Shown piece after piece: positions 51,093-59,046 of a DNA stretch of 64,000 nt. The notes beneath the pieces were generated by a model, which made no database searches, was not told the origin of the DNA, and was given only the letters and a program-made list of their open reading frames with translations. This stretch comes from CBDCIS01 sp965217565 (lineage in GTDB: Bacteria; Chloroflexota; Dehalococcoidia; Lucifugimonadales; CATOSD01), in NCBI GenBank assembly GCA_965217565.1, contig CBDCIS010000012.1, positions 1 to 64,000 on the forward strand, in the 5' to 3' direction. The position numbers were made by a program, and so were the translations under genes. Positions within the stretch are counted from its first letter, which is position 1. Every line of letters begins with the position of its first letter.

Positions 51093-52353
51093 ATTCAGGC
51101 TTTTGAACTTTCCAGGGCCAACTCTTCCTGCTCCTGATTCTCTCAGCCGCCTCTACATGAACGTCAACTCCAAGGGTATGCTCCAGGTGTTGAGAGAGAG
51201 CCAGCAGCGCATTGGCCGTGTCGCGTTCGGGTTCGAACTCCGCCACCAAGTCGATGCTGGGGTGAATCGGCCCCACATACATCAGGAATGACCCTATCAA
51301 GCCTACGTCTTTGACGCCGAATTCCTTAAATTTCCCTCGCTCGGCCTTGAGGGCTGCTATTACCTCTTCCACGCTCATTACCTCTGTCCTGCTGGGGAAG
51401 TGCGCGTGACGCTCGCGCCGGAAGTCGGGCCATTGCTGGCCTTTCAGGTATCGCTGGGCGGCGATTGCCGCGGTCGCGCCATCGCCGGCGGAGGTGACCA
51501 GTTGGGCAGCGGAGTTCTGCCTTATGTCGCCGGCGGCCAGCAGTCCGGGCATGGGCGTGCGCATCCAGACGTCGGTGGGGATGTGGCCGGCGTTGTCGAG
51601 CGGCAGGACGTCTCGCAGATATTGCGAGTTCGGGTCCAGCCCAACGTAGATGAAGACACCGGACAGATCGACCCTGGAAGTTTCCCCCGACGAAACGTCC
51701 GTTACGCCGACTCCCTCCACCTCGGCGTCGCCCAGTATGGCGTCCACCGTAGTGTTCCAGCGCACCTCTATCTTGGGGTTGGAGAGCGCCCTGTCCTGCA
51801 GGAGCTTCTGCGCGCGGAGTTCGTCCCGCCTGTGGAACACGATGACCCTGGACGCGAACTCCGCCAGCACGAGCGCCTCGTCCATCGCGGAGTCGCCCCC
51901 GCCCACAACGCCCACAACCTCGTCCTTGAAGAAAGGCCCGTCGCAGGTGGCGCAATAGGACACGCCTGCGCCGACGAGCCCTTCCTCGCCGGGAACGCCG
52001 AGCGTTCGCAGCGTGGAGCCGCCCGCGACGATGACGGCCCTGGCGTCAACCTGCCCGTCGTAGGTGTCGATAGCCCAATTGGGTGCCTGCTGCCGCAGCC
52101 CGGTCACCTCGGACAGCCGGATTTCGAGGCCGTACCTGGCGGCCTGCTCATAGAGCAGCGGTCCGAAGTCCGCGCCCGAAATGCCCTCCGGGAATCCAGG
52201 GAAGTTCTCTATCTTTTCGGCGTTTATCACCTGCCCGCCCGGCATCAGGCTCTCGAACAGGACCGTTTTGAGCCCCGCTCGGCAGGCGTACATGCCGGCG
52301 GTGAGGCCCGCCGCGCCGCCGCCGACAATGCCCAGGTCGTATTCGTCCGGCAT
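51073..52353 (-). CDS. trxB: thioredoxin reductase fused in frame to a MntA-like nucleotidyltransferase domain
   Basis: Residues 1-302 are a complete thioredoxin reductase: FAD site LGIVGGGAAGLTAGMYACRAGLKT, redox pair Cys134-Ala-Thr-Cys137 in SYCATCDGPF, NADPH site VVGVVGGGDSAMDEALVLAE and the end AAGDIRQNSAAQLVTSAGDGATAAIAAQRYLKG. About 23 linker residues follow, then residues 326-426 resemble an MNT/MntA antitoxin (MSVEEVIAALKAERGKFKEFGVKDVGLIGS). The ATG at 51378 with GAGGT before it could also start a separate 101-residue antitoxin. In the motif GSX10DXD the first Asp is Ser. hepT overlaps the end. The reductase part may reduce thioredoxin as usual. Confidence 0.88.
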   Translation of the reverse strand: MPDEYDLGIVGGGAAGLTAGMYACRAGLKTVLFESLMPGGQVINAEKIENFPGFPEGISGADFGPLLYEQAARYGLEIRLSEVTGLRQQAPNWAIDTYDGQVDARAVIVAGGSTLRTLGVPGEEGLVGAGVSYCATCDGPFFKDEVVGVVGGGDSAMDEALVLAEFASRVIVFHRRDELRAQKLLQDRALSNPKIEVRWNTTVDAILGDAEVEGVGVTDVSSGETSRVDLSGVFIYVGLDPNSQYLRDVLPLDNAGHIPTDVWMRTPMPGLLAAGDIRQNSAAQLVTSAGDGATAAIAAQRYLKGQQWPDFRRERHAHFPSRTEVMSVEEVIAALKAERGKFKEFGVKDVGLIGSFLMYVGPIHPSIDLVAEFEPERDTANALLALSQHLEHTLGVDVHVEAAERIRSRKSWPWKVQKPEYVSIDD

Positions 52354-52365
52354 CGCATCCTCCGC

Positions 52366-53694
52366 TTAGACGAGGCCCATCTGCCTCAGTTCGGTCAGGG
52401 ACTTCTCCGTTGCCGCGACGGTGTCGTCAACGTCCTGCTCGCGGTGCGCCGCGCTCATGATGAACCTGGACGTGGCGTGCACGCCGTTGTTCAGCATCGC
52501 CAGGACGAACTGGGAGTTGCGCTCGGCGTTGCCCGTCTCGCGCATCTGCTCCGGCGTCAGGATGCAGACGTCTTTGTCGCACTCGTGGTCAGCGCCGAGC
52601 CGCAGGAAAATCAGCGACGCGATACCGCTGGCGCAGCCCGGCACTTCCATCCTGGAGAGAAGGTCGTTCAGGCCGTCCTTGAGCCGCGCGCCCATCGCGT
52701 TCGCGGTGTCGGTTACGGGCGTGTTCATTATCAGGTCCAACGCGACGGTGCCCGCGGCTGCGGAGAGGGGGTTGGCGTTGAACGTGCCATTGTGCGCGAT
52801 GCGGCGGTTCTGGTTGAAGTCCGCGTCGCCGCGCGCCTCGATCATGTTGATGATGTCCGCCTTGCCGGCAACCGCGCCGCCCGGAAGGCCTCCGCCCAGA
52901 ATCTTCGCCATCGTCGTCATGTCGGGCGTAACGCCGTAGTAGGCCTGCGCGCCGCCACTGGAGACGCGGAACCCTGTGACCACCTCGTCGAATATGAGCA
53001 CGACGCCCGTGCGGTCGGTCAGCTCTCGCAGCTCGCCCAGGAAGCTGGGCCGAACCGGTATCTGGCCCATGTGCGCGCCCGTCGGCTCCAGGATGATAGC
53101 GGCGACGTCGTCATTGTCCTGGAGAGTCCTCTCTACGAGGCCAATGTCGTTGGGCGGCAGCACAATCATAGTGTCCTTGGTCTCCTGGGGAATGCCGCCC
53201 ACGCCCGCGCTGCCCACCGAGAGGTAGTCGCTCCAGCCGTGGAAGTGCTCCACGAACTTGATGACCTTCGACTTGCCGGTGTAGGCGCGCGCCATCCTGA
53301 CGGCCATCATAGTCGCCTCGGTGCCGGAGCTGTGGAAGCGCACCTTGTCCGCGCTGGGGATTAGCTCCTTGACCTGCTGGCCCCACTTGATTTCCAGGTC
53401 CGAGGACGCGCTGAGGTGAGTGCCCTTACCCATCTGGCTGGCGACTGCCGCCACGACCTCGGGGTGAGAGTGGCCCAGTATCATCGAGCCGTGACCGGTC
53501 CAGTAGTCGATGATACGGTTGCCGTCCACGTCCCACTTGTGGGGGCCTATGCCGTGCGTGGCGTAGATGGGGAACGGACTCATGCGCCGCCCATCGTGGG
53601 TGACGCCGTCCGGGAAGATGTCGCGCGCCGCGGCGTGGCGTTCGACGGAACCGGGATGAAGATCGATGTAACGCTGTTCGATTGGGCTGACCAT
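52366..53694 (-). CDS. glutamate-1-semialdehyde aminotransferase-like class III aminotransferase
   Basis: The 442-residue PLP enzyme belongs to class III and is closest in pattern to HemL (glutamate-1-semialdehyde 2,1-aminomutase) or its relatives. It has IDYWTGHGSMILGHSHPEVVAAV, RFHSSGTEATMMAVRMARAYTGKSKVIKFVEHFHGW, LIFDEVVTGFRVSSGGAQAYYGVTPDMTTMAKILGGGLPGGAVAG with the PLP lysine, and AHNGTFNANPLSAAAG. The ATG at 53694 with a GGAGG site (MVSPIEQRYIDLHPGS) is the likely start. No other heme gene is near, and the insert after LIFLRLGADHECDKD is unusual for HemL, so a related aminotransferase is possible. Confidence 0.85.
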   Translation of the reverse strand: MVSPIEQRYIDLHPGSVERHAAARDIFPDGVTHDGRRMSPFPIYATHGIGPHKWDVDGNRIIDYWTGHGSMILGHSHPEVVAAVASQMGKGTHLSASSDLEIKWGQQVKELIPSADKVRFHSSGTEATMMAVRMARAYTGKSKVIKFVEHFHGWSDYLSVGSAGVGGIPQETKDTMIVLPPNDIGLVERTLQDNDDVAAIILEPTGAHMGQIPVRPSFLGELRELTDRTGVVLIFDEVVTGFRVSSGGAQAYYGVTPDMTTMAKILGGGLPGGAVAGKADIINMIEARGDADFNQNRRIAHNGTFNANPLSAAAGTVALDLIMNTPVTDTANAMGARLKDGLNDLLSRMEVPGCASGIASLIFLRLGADHECDKDVCILTPEQMRETGNAERNSQFVLAMLNNGVHATSRFIMSAAHREQDVDDTVAATEKSLTELRQMGLV

Positions 53695-53883
53695 GACTTC
53701 GTGCCTCCACTTGTTGATTGTTGCGCCGATGTCGCTCCGTATTATAGCCGCCGGCAACGGATATGCCAACGGGATGCCGATGGTCAGTGGTCAGTATTGG
53801 CGTTCGTAGGGGATTCGCTTTTGACGGCGAGAAGTCTCAAAAGTTACATTAGGGGAAGCCGCTATTCGGAGGGAATCAGCCAC

Positions 53884-54768
53884 GTGAGCACGGGACAGCA
53901 GGTAAAGGATGCTCAGAAACGCTGGGCGGAATCCAGGGGACTCCATTTCCGGGCGGACTACTCCTACTATCTGGACAGTGTGGAGGCCGGCCTATGGAAA
54001 CCTTTGTCGGATTGCGCCCGAAAAGCCTTTGAAGAGGGCGGAGGGGGAGAACTAAAGGATGGTTCGCGTCCCGCCAAAATGAAAGCGTTGCACTCATCAT
54101 CGGCGTTGGAGGTAAACTTCTTCGACTATTGGACGACCAGGGACAAGGCTCCTCTGTTGAAGGCGATGGGCATTGACGGCGATAGCGCGGAGTCTCTCTG
54201 TTTTGAAGCCAAGTTCCCCACCTCGTTGAGGGGACAGCCGCCAAATCTGGACGTCGCCACAAAGCTATGCTCTGGTGACACCATCGGGATTGAGAGCAAG
54301 TTCACCGAGCGGATGACGAAGAAAACTAAAGCCACAAAGAGCTCGGAAAGATTTGCGGAGAAGTACTTTCCCTGCCGGCTCTGGGAGTACCAGAAGTTGC
54401 CGGAGTGCCAGCGGCTTGCCGAGGAAGTCCGCGACGGAATACAGAATGGCGAGTATCTGTTCAACTTCCTGGATGTGGAGCAGCTTCTCAAGCACGCGCT
54501 TGGTCTGGCGACGCAGCTTGGTGACAAGTTCAGGCTGTACTACCTATATTATGACAGCTGCACCTGTGAAAGATCGAAAGCGCACAAGAAGGAAATCGAT
54601 GACTTTGCCGCGCGGGTAGGGGATGAGATACGATTCAGGGCGATTTCCTACCAAAAACTTTATCACAGGTTGCCCGACGTAACAGAAGGCGAGGAGGGAT
54701 ACAAGCCTTACATAGACTACCTGGGCGAGAGGTACTTCAATAATGACACCTGCTTCAAGAGTCGTTAG
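53884..54768 (+). CDS. putative restriction endonuclease, PGN_0703-like
   Basis: The 294-residue protein resembles the PGN_0703 group of predicted PD-(D/E)xK nucleases. The core reads SLCFEAKFPTSLRGQPPNLDVATKL, then GIESKFTERMT, which provides Asp and Glu-x-Lys as the expected metal site. A second conserved part is KYFPCRLWEYQKLPECQRLAEEV, and LYYLYYDSCTCERSKAHKKEIDDFA is also typical. The start is a GTG at 53884 with GGAGGG before it; earlier codons are antisense to the aminotransferase gene. No methyltransferase is adjacent. A DUF2442 gene overlaps its 3' end. Confidence 0.75.
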   Translation: MSTGQQVKDAQKRWAESRGLHFRADYSYYLDSVEAGLWKPLSDCARKAFEEGGGGELKDGSRPAKMKALHSSSALEVNFFDYWTTRDKAPLLKAMGIDGDSAESLCFEAKFPTSLRGQPPNLDVATKLCSGDTIGIESKFTERMTKKTKATKSSERFAEKYFPCRLWEYQKLPECQRLAEEVRDGIQNGEYLFNFLDVEQLLKHALGLATQLGDKFRLYYLYYDSCTCERSKAHKKEIDDFAARVGDEIRFRAISYQKLYHRLPDVTEGEEGYKPYIDYLGERYFNNDTCFKSR

Positions 54769-55034
54769 CGTAACGCTGACTGACGATACACTGTCCGCGG
54801 ACATCGACGATGGGCGTACTATCTCAGTTCCCATCAGGTGGTATCCGCGGACTGGCGAATGGGACGCCGGCTGAGCGCGCAAACTTTCAGATAAGTGGCG
54901 CGGGATTCGGCATCCACTGGCCTGAACTGGATGAGGACATCGGCGTCGAGGGGCTGATGCTCGCGAAGAAGTCCACGGAAAGCCCTGCATCATTTCAAAA
55001 TTGGCTGCAACGGTGGGAACAGACTCGTCAATAG
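54743..55034 (+). pseudogene. DUF2442 protein, one-base frameshift
   Basis: DUF2442 proteins are small and often near toxin-antitoxin or mobile genes; their role is not settled. The first frame reads TPASRVVSVTLTDDTLSADIDDGRTISVPIRWYPR, then stops at 54862. An extra A near 54851 causes this; without it the sequence continues as LANGTPAERANFQISGAGFGIHWPELDEDIGVEGLMLAKK to the stop at 55034, giving 96 residues, normal size. The start overlaps the restriction-type gene, so the two were probably co-expressed. Its 3' end, 55011-55050, recurs at 59047-59086 in front of thrC. Confidence 0.8.
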
Positions 55035-55050
55035 AACGGACGAGAGATGA
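55011..55050 (+). repeat. 40-bp direct repeat, left copy
   Basis: This block covers the last codons of the DUF2442 gene and 16 bases beyond it. It matches 59047-59086 at 38 of 40 positions by hand alignment, in the same orientation. The right copy carries the ribosome site and start of thrC. The pair brackets about 4 kb of rearranged DNA. Confidence 0.85.
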
Positions 55051-55509
55051 CTGTTCAGAGTCCAGGGAAAGTGAAGGGATTTGCCATAAGCTACTGGCAC
55101 CCACCCCCTAACCCCCTCCCATCTGACCTTACAACACGACAGTTTTCACAAGGCGAGATTTTTGTTAGCTGTCACTGCTCACCGGGGCAAGTCGCAGACT
55201 GGTCTGACAGGTTCCGATGAACCTGCCCAAACTGCCCTTTCAAAAAGTGTCGTGTACTAAGCCCGTCTGACAGGGGTGGGTAAAATGCGAATTGCAAGTA
55301 CGCTTAGCCCATGTCATTCCGAGCGTAGCCGAGGAACCCACGAAGTGGCTAGCCGCTCGGCAATCCAGAGCCATCTGCACTACAAGAACTTGGGATTCCT
55401 CGGTTCGCTACGCTCACTCGGAATGACATACGTTGACCTGAATTGCGATGTCATAGCTATGAACCGCCGATTACCTACCCTTGTCAGCTCCCGTCAAGGG
55501 AGGGGGACA
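55035..55509. other. intergenic region with inverted repeats
   Basis: No credible gene lies in these 475 bases. An 8-base inverted pair ACACGACA...TGTCGTGT brackets roughly 55134-55256, which might be a degraded small element. A long hairpin at 55312-55428 follows. The rest is featureless. Confidence 0.5.
55312..55428. repeat. large inverted repeat, dispersed-hairpin type
   Basis: TGTCATTCCGAGCGTAGCCG, continuing AGGAACCC, at 55312-55339 pairs with the region ending at 55428 (GGGATTCCTCGG, TTCGCTACGCTC, ACTCGGAATGACA), with a few bulges. The loop is about 50 bases. This recalls a widespread class of hairpin repeats found between genes in many environmental bacterial genomes. No open frame crosses it convincingly. 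Confidence 0.75.
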
Positions 55510-55698
55510 ATGGGAGGACCTCTCATCAAACGTGAACAGTTACTTACCGAACTGGAGTGCACCTACTGCCACGAGACCTACTCGGCGGACGAACCGCACC
55601 GCGTCTGCGACGAGTGCGGCAAAGTGCTTATCCTACGGTCTTTTGGTCGTCACCACCAAGGTCATACCCCGCTGGATGGGCTTGTTTGGAGTAGCTAG
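55510..55698 (+). pseudogene. threonine synthase N-terminal fragment
   Basis: The region 55541-55636 reads LLTELECTYCHETYSADEPHRVCDECGKVL, the zinc-ribbon start of threonine synthase. It matches the 5' end of thrC at 59091-59180 almost word for word (about 81 of 87 bases by hand). After the second cysteine pair the similarity stops and the frame runs into unrelated codons and a stop. The PLP domain is absent, so it cannot be an active enzyme. It may be a remnant of a duplication, or a small zinc-ribbon protein if translated from the ATG at 55510. Confidence 0.82.
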
Positions 55699-55770
55699 GA
55701 GAGTTTGATTGGGGGGGTTTTCGAAGGGTCGATCCCCACGGCAATTTTTCCGCGAGGAGGAACCTAGGAC

Positions 55771-56592
55771 ATGCGAGGATTAGCCCACCGTATCGTACAC
55801 GCGCGGAAATTTGATTACCTTCTCGTCGTACTCATCTGTGTAAACGCCATTATGCAGGGGCTGCGACTTTCTCTCGATACACAACCTGACTGGCTCCTCT
55901 ATTTGACGGGGTCGTTCTGGGTCCTGATGCTGGTAGTGCTCGTTTTGGAAGTGCTTCTCAAGATGTTCGCGCTCTCGCCAAGGATCGACCGGTATTTCAG
56001 GGATAGTTGGAACGCCTTCGACTTCCTGGTGATTAGCTCCCTGATAGTCAGCATGGTAGTCTTCGAGTCCATCGCCAGCCACGAGCTACTCATCCTTTTG
56101 GTGTGCTTGTTGCGGCTTCTTCGAGGCCTCTCAACTGTTAGGGAACTGCACTTGATCCTGGCGACACTGTTGCGCTCCATACCGAGCATGGGCCACATCG
56201 CGTTATTGCTGGGCATCGTCCTATATTCGTATGCTATTGTCGGTTTCAAGAACTTTGGAGAGCACGACCCAGCACACTGGGGAAGTCTAAGCGTTTCTGT
56301 CTTGACTCTGTTTGAAATCGTGACGCTGGATGGATGGGGCGAGGTCATGCGCCCTCTCATCAAGGTAGAGCCGTTGGCGTGGCTCTATTTCGTCAGCTTT
56401 GTGATATTCTCTGCCTATATCGTAACCAATCTATTCATAGCCGTCGTAATAAGAAACCTGGACGAAGCCAGGCAGGAAGGCCCGCAACCGTTGGGAACAC
56501 CGGCATCCAGGGAAGGAATCCTCCGGGAACTGCGCTCAACCCAGCAAGCGCTGCACCGCCTCGAGGGACGCTTGCAGCAGCTCCCCGATTAG
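55771..56592 (+). CDS. single-domain voltage-gated-type cation channel
   Basis: The 273-residue protein has the six-helix layout of bacterial voltage-gated sodium channels (NaChBac group, ion transport family). S1-S3 are hydrophobic segments to residue 95. S4 contains VCLLRLLRGLSTVRELHLILATLLRS, with arginines spaced less regularly than in NaChBac. The pore loop FEIVTLDGWGEVM has a selectivity filter at residues 185-191 (TLDGWGE) where sodium channels have TLESWSM-like sequence. S6 is WLYFVSFVIFSAYIVTNLFIAVVI. The C-terminus is a coiled coil (REGILRELRSTQQALHRLEGRLQQL), as in tetrameric channels. A GAGGAGG site precedes the ATG. Confidence 0.85.
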   Translation: MRGLAHRIVHARKFDYLLVVLICVNAIMQGLRLSLDTQPDWLLYLTGSFWVLMLVVLVLEVLLKMFALSPRIDRYFRDSWNAFDFLVISSLIVSMVVFESIASHELLILLVCLLRLLRGLSTVRELHLILATLLRSIPSMGHIALLLGIVLYSYAIVGFKNFGEHDPAHWGSLSVSVLTLFEIVTLDGWGEVMRPLIKVEPLAWLYFVSFVIFSAYIVTNLFIAVVIRNLDEARQEGPQPLGTPASREGILRELRSTQQALHRLEGRLQQLPD

Positions 56593-56659
56593 TCGTGTCC
56601 TTTTGGCACAATCTCACCGCCCAACGCGAAAATACACCTTTCATACACTCGCATCATAC

Positions 56660-56704
56660 TCGCAACCTGAAGTACAAGGGTTCGCGTATCCGTGGTCCAA
56701 GTCA
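56660..56704 (+). pseudogene. 3' fragment of a second CPBP gene
   Basis: These 45 bases (CAACCTGAAGTACAAGG followed by TTCGCGTATCCGTGGTCCAA) match the 3' end of the CPBP gene at 58496-58540 at roughly 41 positions with one missing base. The rest of the gene is absent. It lies directly before the ribosome site of the interrupted CPBP gene, which suggests a former tandem pair. Confidence 0.7.
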
Positions 56705-56722
56705 AGGAGGACATGATGTCTT

Positions 56723-57573
56723 AGAGGGTGTGTGAGAAGTTCAAATTAGGTTGGTGCTAAGCGTCGGAGCATGAGATGAATCATAGCTATATGGGTCCAC
56801 GCCTCGGTTGTATCGGACAGAGCTTCGTAGTCCTTGCTCATCCGACGGCACCTGCTGAGCCACGCGAATGTTCGTTCGACCACCCATCTTCGCGGCAGCA
56901 CTTGAAAACGGTGGCTGTCCCTGGGGCGCTTGACAATCTCGAGTGCCCAGCCTGTCAGGGCCCAGACCCACTCGACCAGCTTTCCAGCATAGCCAGCATC
57001 GGCCCAGACCAACCTCATGCGGGGAAACCTCCCTATCAATTTATCGATGACCAGCTTCGCCCCATCCCTATCCTGGATATTGGCAGGATGCACCACCACC
57101 GCCAGCAGCAACCCCATGGTATCTACAATGATATGTCGCTTTCGACCGTTGACCTTCTTGCCAGCGTCATAGCCACGAGGCCCCCTTTTTCCGTAGTCTT
57201 GACCGACTGGCTGTCTATGATAGCAGCGCTAGGTGTCGGGTTCCTCCCCTCGGCCTGCCGGACCTTGACTCGGAGAGCGTCATTGGCTCGTTCCCATGTA
57301 CCATCCTCTCTCCACTCCCGAAAATACCACCATACAGTACCCCAAGGCGGGAGGTCATGCGGCATGGCTCGCCACGTGCAACCGTTGCGCAGAACGTATA
57401 GAATGCCGTTGACGACTTCCCGCAGGTCTACAGTACGTGGCCTTCCCCCAGTTTTGGCTGCCGGGAGTAGCGGAGCGAGCATCTTCCACTGTTCATCAGT
57501 CAGGTCACTGGGGTATGCTTTGCGTTTCATGCCTCCATTCTAATACATATCCAAGACTTCTCACACACCCTCT
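56723..57573 (-). mobile_element. IS5-family insertion sequence, copy 2 (inverted)
   Basis: This 851-bp element has the same 18-bp ends as the copy at 2155-3005, and the transposase frames translate identically. Flanks are CTTAG on the left and CTCAG on the right, again CTNAG with a differing middle base. It lies inside the first codons of the CPBP gene, so insertion happened after that gene was intact. Perfect protein identity between copies points to recent transposition. Confidence 0.95.
56746..57530 (-). CDS. IS5-family DDE transposase, copy 2
   Basis: The protein is identical to that at 2198-2982: DUF4096-like N-terminal domain, DDE residues in IIDSQSVKT, WADAGYAG and VVERTFAWL, and an A5G5 slippery run between the two frames (57123-57530 and 56746-57117). 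A -1 slip joins them into about 262 residues. The gene opposes the host CPBP gene. Confidence 0.9.
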
Positions 57574-58537
57574 CAGCAGCCATTCGAAAACCCACAAACA
57601 CCGTCCGTCGAGCCGAAAGCGCCAATTGACCAGTTCTTCGCGGCCGCCTCAATCGGCATGACCCGGTGGTGGCGGTGGGTCGTGGGCATAATCGCTGCCG
57701 TCGCCATCTGGCAGATCGGGACTCTCATTCTGATTGTGCCAGCCATCGTAGCGTGCAAAGGCACAGAAAAGGACATTGACTCCCCGTGGTTCGTATGCGC
57801 CGACGGAGCACTCGGCGCCTCGCTTTTGCCCGATTTAGTTCTGGGGTTCTTGGGTTTCGTAGTGGGACTAATCGGCATTTGGATAGTAGTAAAGCGTCTC
57901 CACAGAAAGAGCTTGACTCAGGTAACCACCGGGAGGGCGTCGTTCGATTATAGCCGAGTCCTGTACGCCGCGCTTGTAGGGCTGTGTGTTCTGATCCTGA
58001 TCACACTGGCGTACAGATTCCTCCTTGGTGGTGAGGTGACTTTCGAGTCGCCCAGTCTCGGGTTATATCTGCCCTTCATACTGATTGCGCTTGTTCTAAT
58101 TCCCATTCAGACCAGCTTCGAGGAAGTGCTGTTCCGCGGATACATAATGCAAGGCTTATCGCTGCTCACAAGGAACAGGCCTATCCTGGCCCTTGTAACG
58201 GCAGTTATTTTCACTGTACCGCATCTTGCCAACCCGGGGCGCCTACGGGTTCGTGTTCTACGTCGTTCAGATTATGTCCCCCGGGATTTTATTTGCCGCG
58301 TTGACACTGCTCGACGGTGGAATCGAGCTGGCGGTGGGATTCCACGCGGTTAACAACCTATTCCTCGGACTGATAGCGAACCCTGAAGTTTCGGCGTTAG
58401 CCACGCCCTCCCTGTTCGTGAGCCATATAGAGAAAACCGATCTGCTCCCGACGTACTTCGTGGACATCTTGGGTTACATGGTTGTACTCGTAATTCTCAA
58501 CCTGAAGTATAAGTGGTTCGCGTATCCGTGGTCCAAG

Positions 58538-58771
58538 TCAGCGAATGGGTCTTGACCTCCGGCGGCCCCCAGGACAATCGCATTTGCAAGTTAATGACAA
58601 ATGCCTCTTCACTGCCAACAACGGCGTTGATTTAGAGGCGAAGGAGTCCTCTCGGTCTGGGTTGCGGGCCAGGATCCTTACGCGAACGCCCTGGTCGAGC
58701 AGACGCCGGGCGACATACCTGCCTGTATAGCTGAAGGCGCCGGTGACGACGGCGATGTCGGGGTGCGGCAT
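58538..58771 (-). pseudogene. N-terminal fragment of an NmrA-like NAD(P)-binding protein
   Basis: The start reads MPHPDIAVVTGAFSYTGRYVARRLLDQGVRVRILARNPDREDSF, the nucleotide-binding beginning of an atypical short-chain dehydrogenase of the NmrA or epimerase kind (TGAFSYTGRYVARRL). A GAGGAG site precedes the ATG. After about 44 residues the resemblance ends; the remaining codons are unrelated and run into the 3' end of the CPBP gene. The rest of the enzyme (about 250 residues) is missing, so this is a truncated gene. Confidence 0.75.
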
Positions 58772-59046
58772 CGTCTACCACTCCTCAATAGTAGGAAAGT
58801 TGCGGCTCAGGCGATTGCGGGTGTAACTGTTCAGAGTTGGCGCGGTGACCCATATATAGGGGCGACCGAGGATTGTCCACGAAGGACACGAAGGGACACA
58901 AAGCAGTTTGTCAGAATCGGGATTCGTAAGATTTTGAGATTTTCAGGATGGTTTTGGTAGAGGATGCCGGCTGAGTACGCCCGCGCGTGTACCCAACGGG
59001 CGGTCTATGGCGTACTATAGGGTAGCTGACGTCTGTATGGGCGCGA
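58772..59046. other. intergenic region before thrC
   Basis: No gene is seen. TTGTCAGAATCGGG with the following AGATTTTCAGGAT resembles strings near 9485, 9667 and 62410 and may be a degenerate dispersed repeat. The thrC promoter may lie here. Confidence 0.4.

Larger units (their letters stand above)
56713..58555 (+). pseudogene. CPBP intramembrane metalloprotease gene, split by IS insertion and a frameshift
   Basis: CPBP (Abi/Rce1-like) proteases cut within the membrane. The gene starts at ATG 56713 or 56716 with AAGGAGG before it, but the IS copy interrupts it after two or three codons. Removing the IS and one CTNAG restores MMSQQPFENPQTPSVEPKAPIDQFF, in frame with the part after 57573. The family sites are SFEEVLFRGYIMQG (EExxxR), VIFTVPHLANPG and, after a one-base insertion in a GGGG run near 58235, YGFVFYVVQIM and VGFHAVNNLFLG. 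Without both lesions it would be about 320 residues. It follows the channel gene. Confidence 0.85.

Noticed and set aside
3006..56722. Inversion of the interval inferred from mismatched IS flanks
   Set aside because: Undoing an inversion would pair CTAAG with CTAAG at one site but CTGAG with CTCAG at the other, and the restored CPBP frame shows that the present flanks of copy 2 belong together.
56334..56735. 133-codon plus-strand frame overlapping the channel gene end and the IS left end
   Set aside because: Off-phase with the channel gene; only a short piece reflects the CPBP 3' fragment.
2155..57573. Composite transposon made of the two IS copies
   Set aside because: The interval of 53.7 kb is filled with housekeeping genes and copy 2 has matching host flanks, so joint mobilisation is unlikely.
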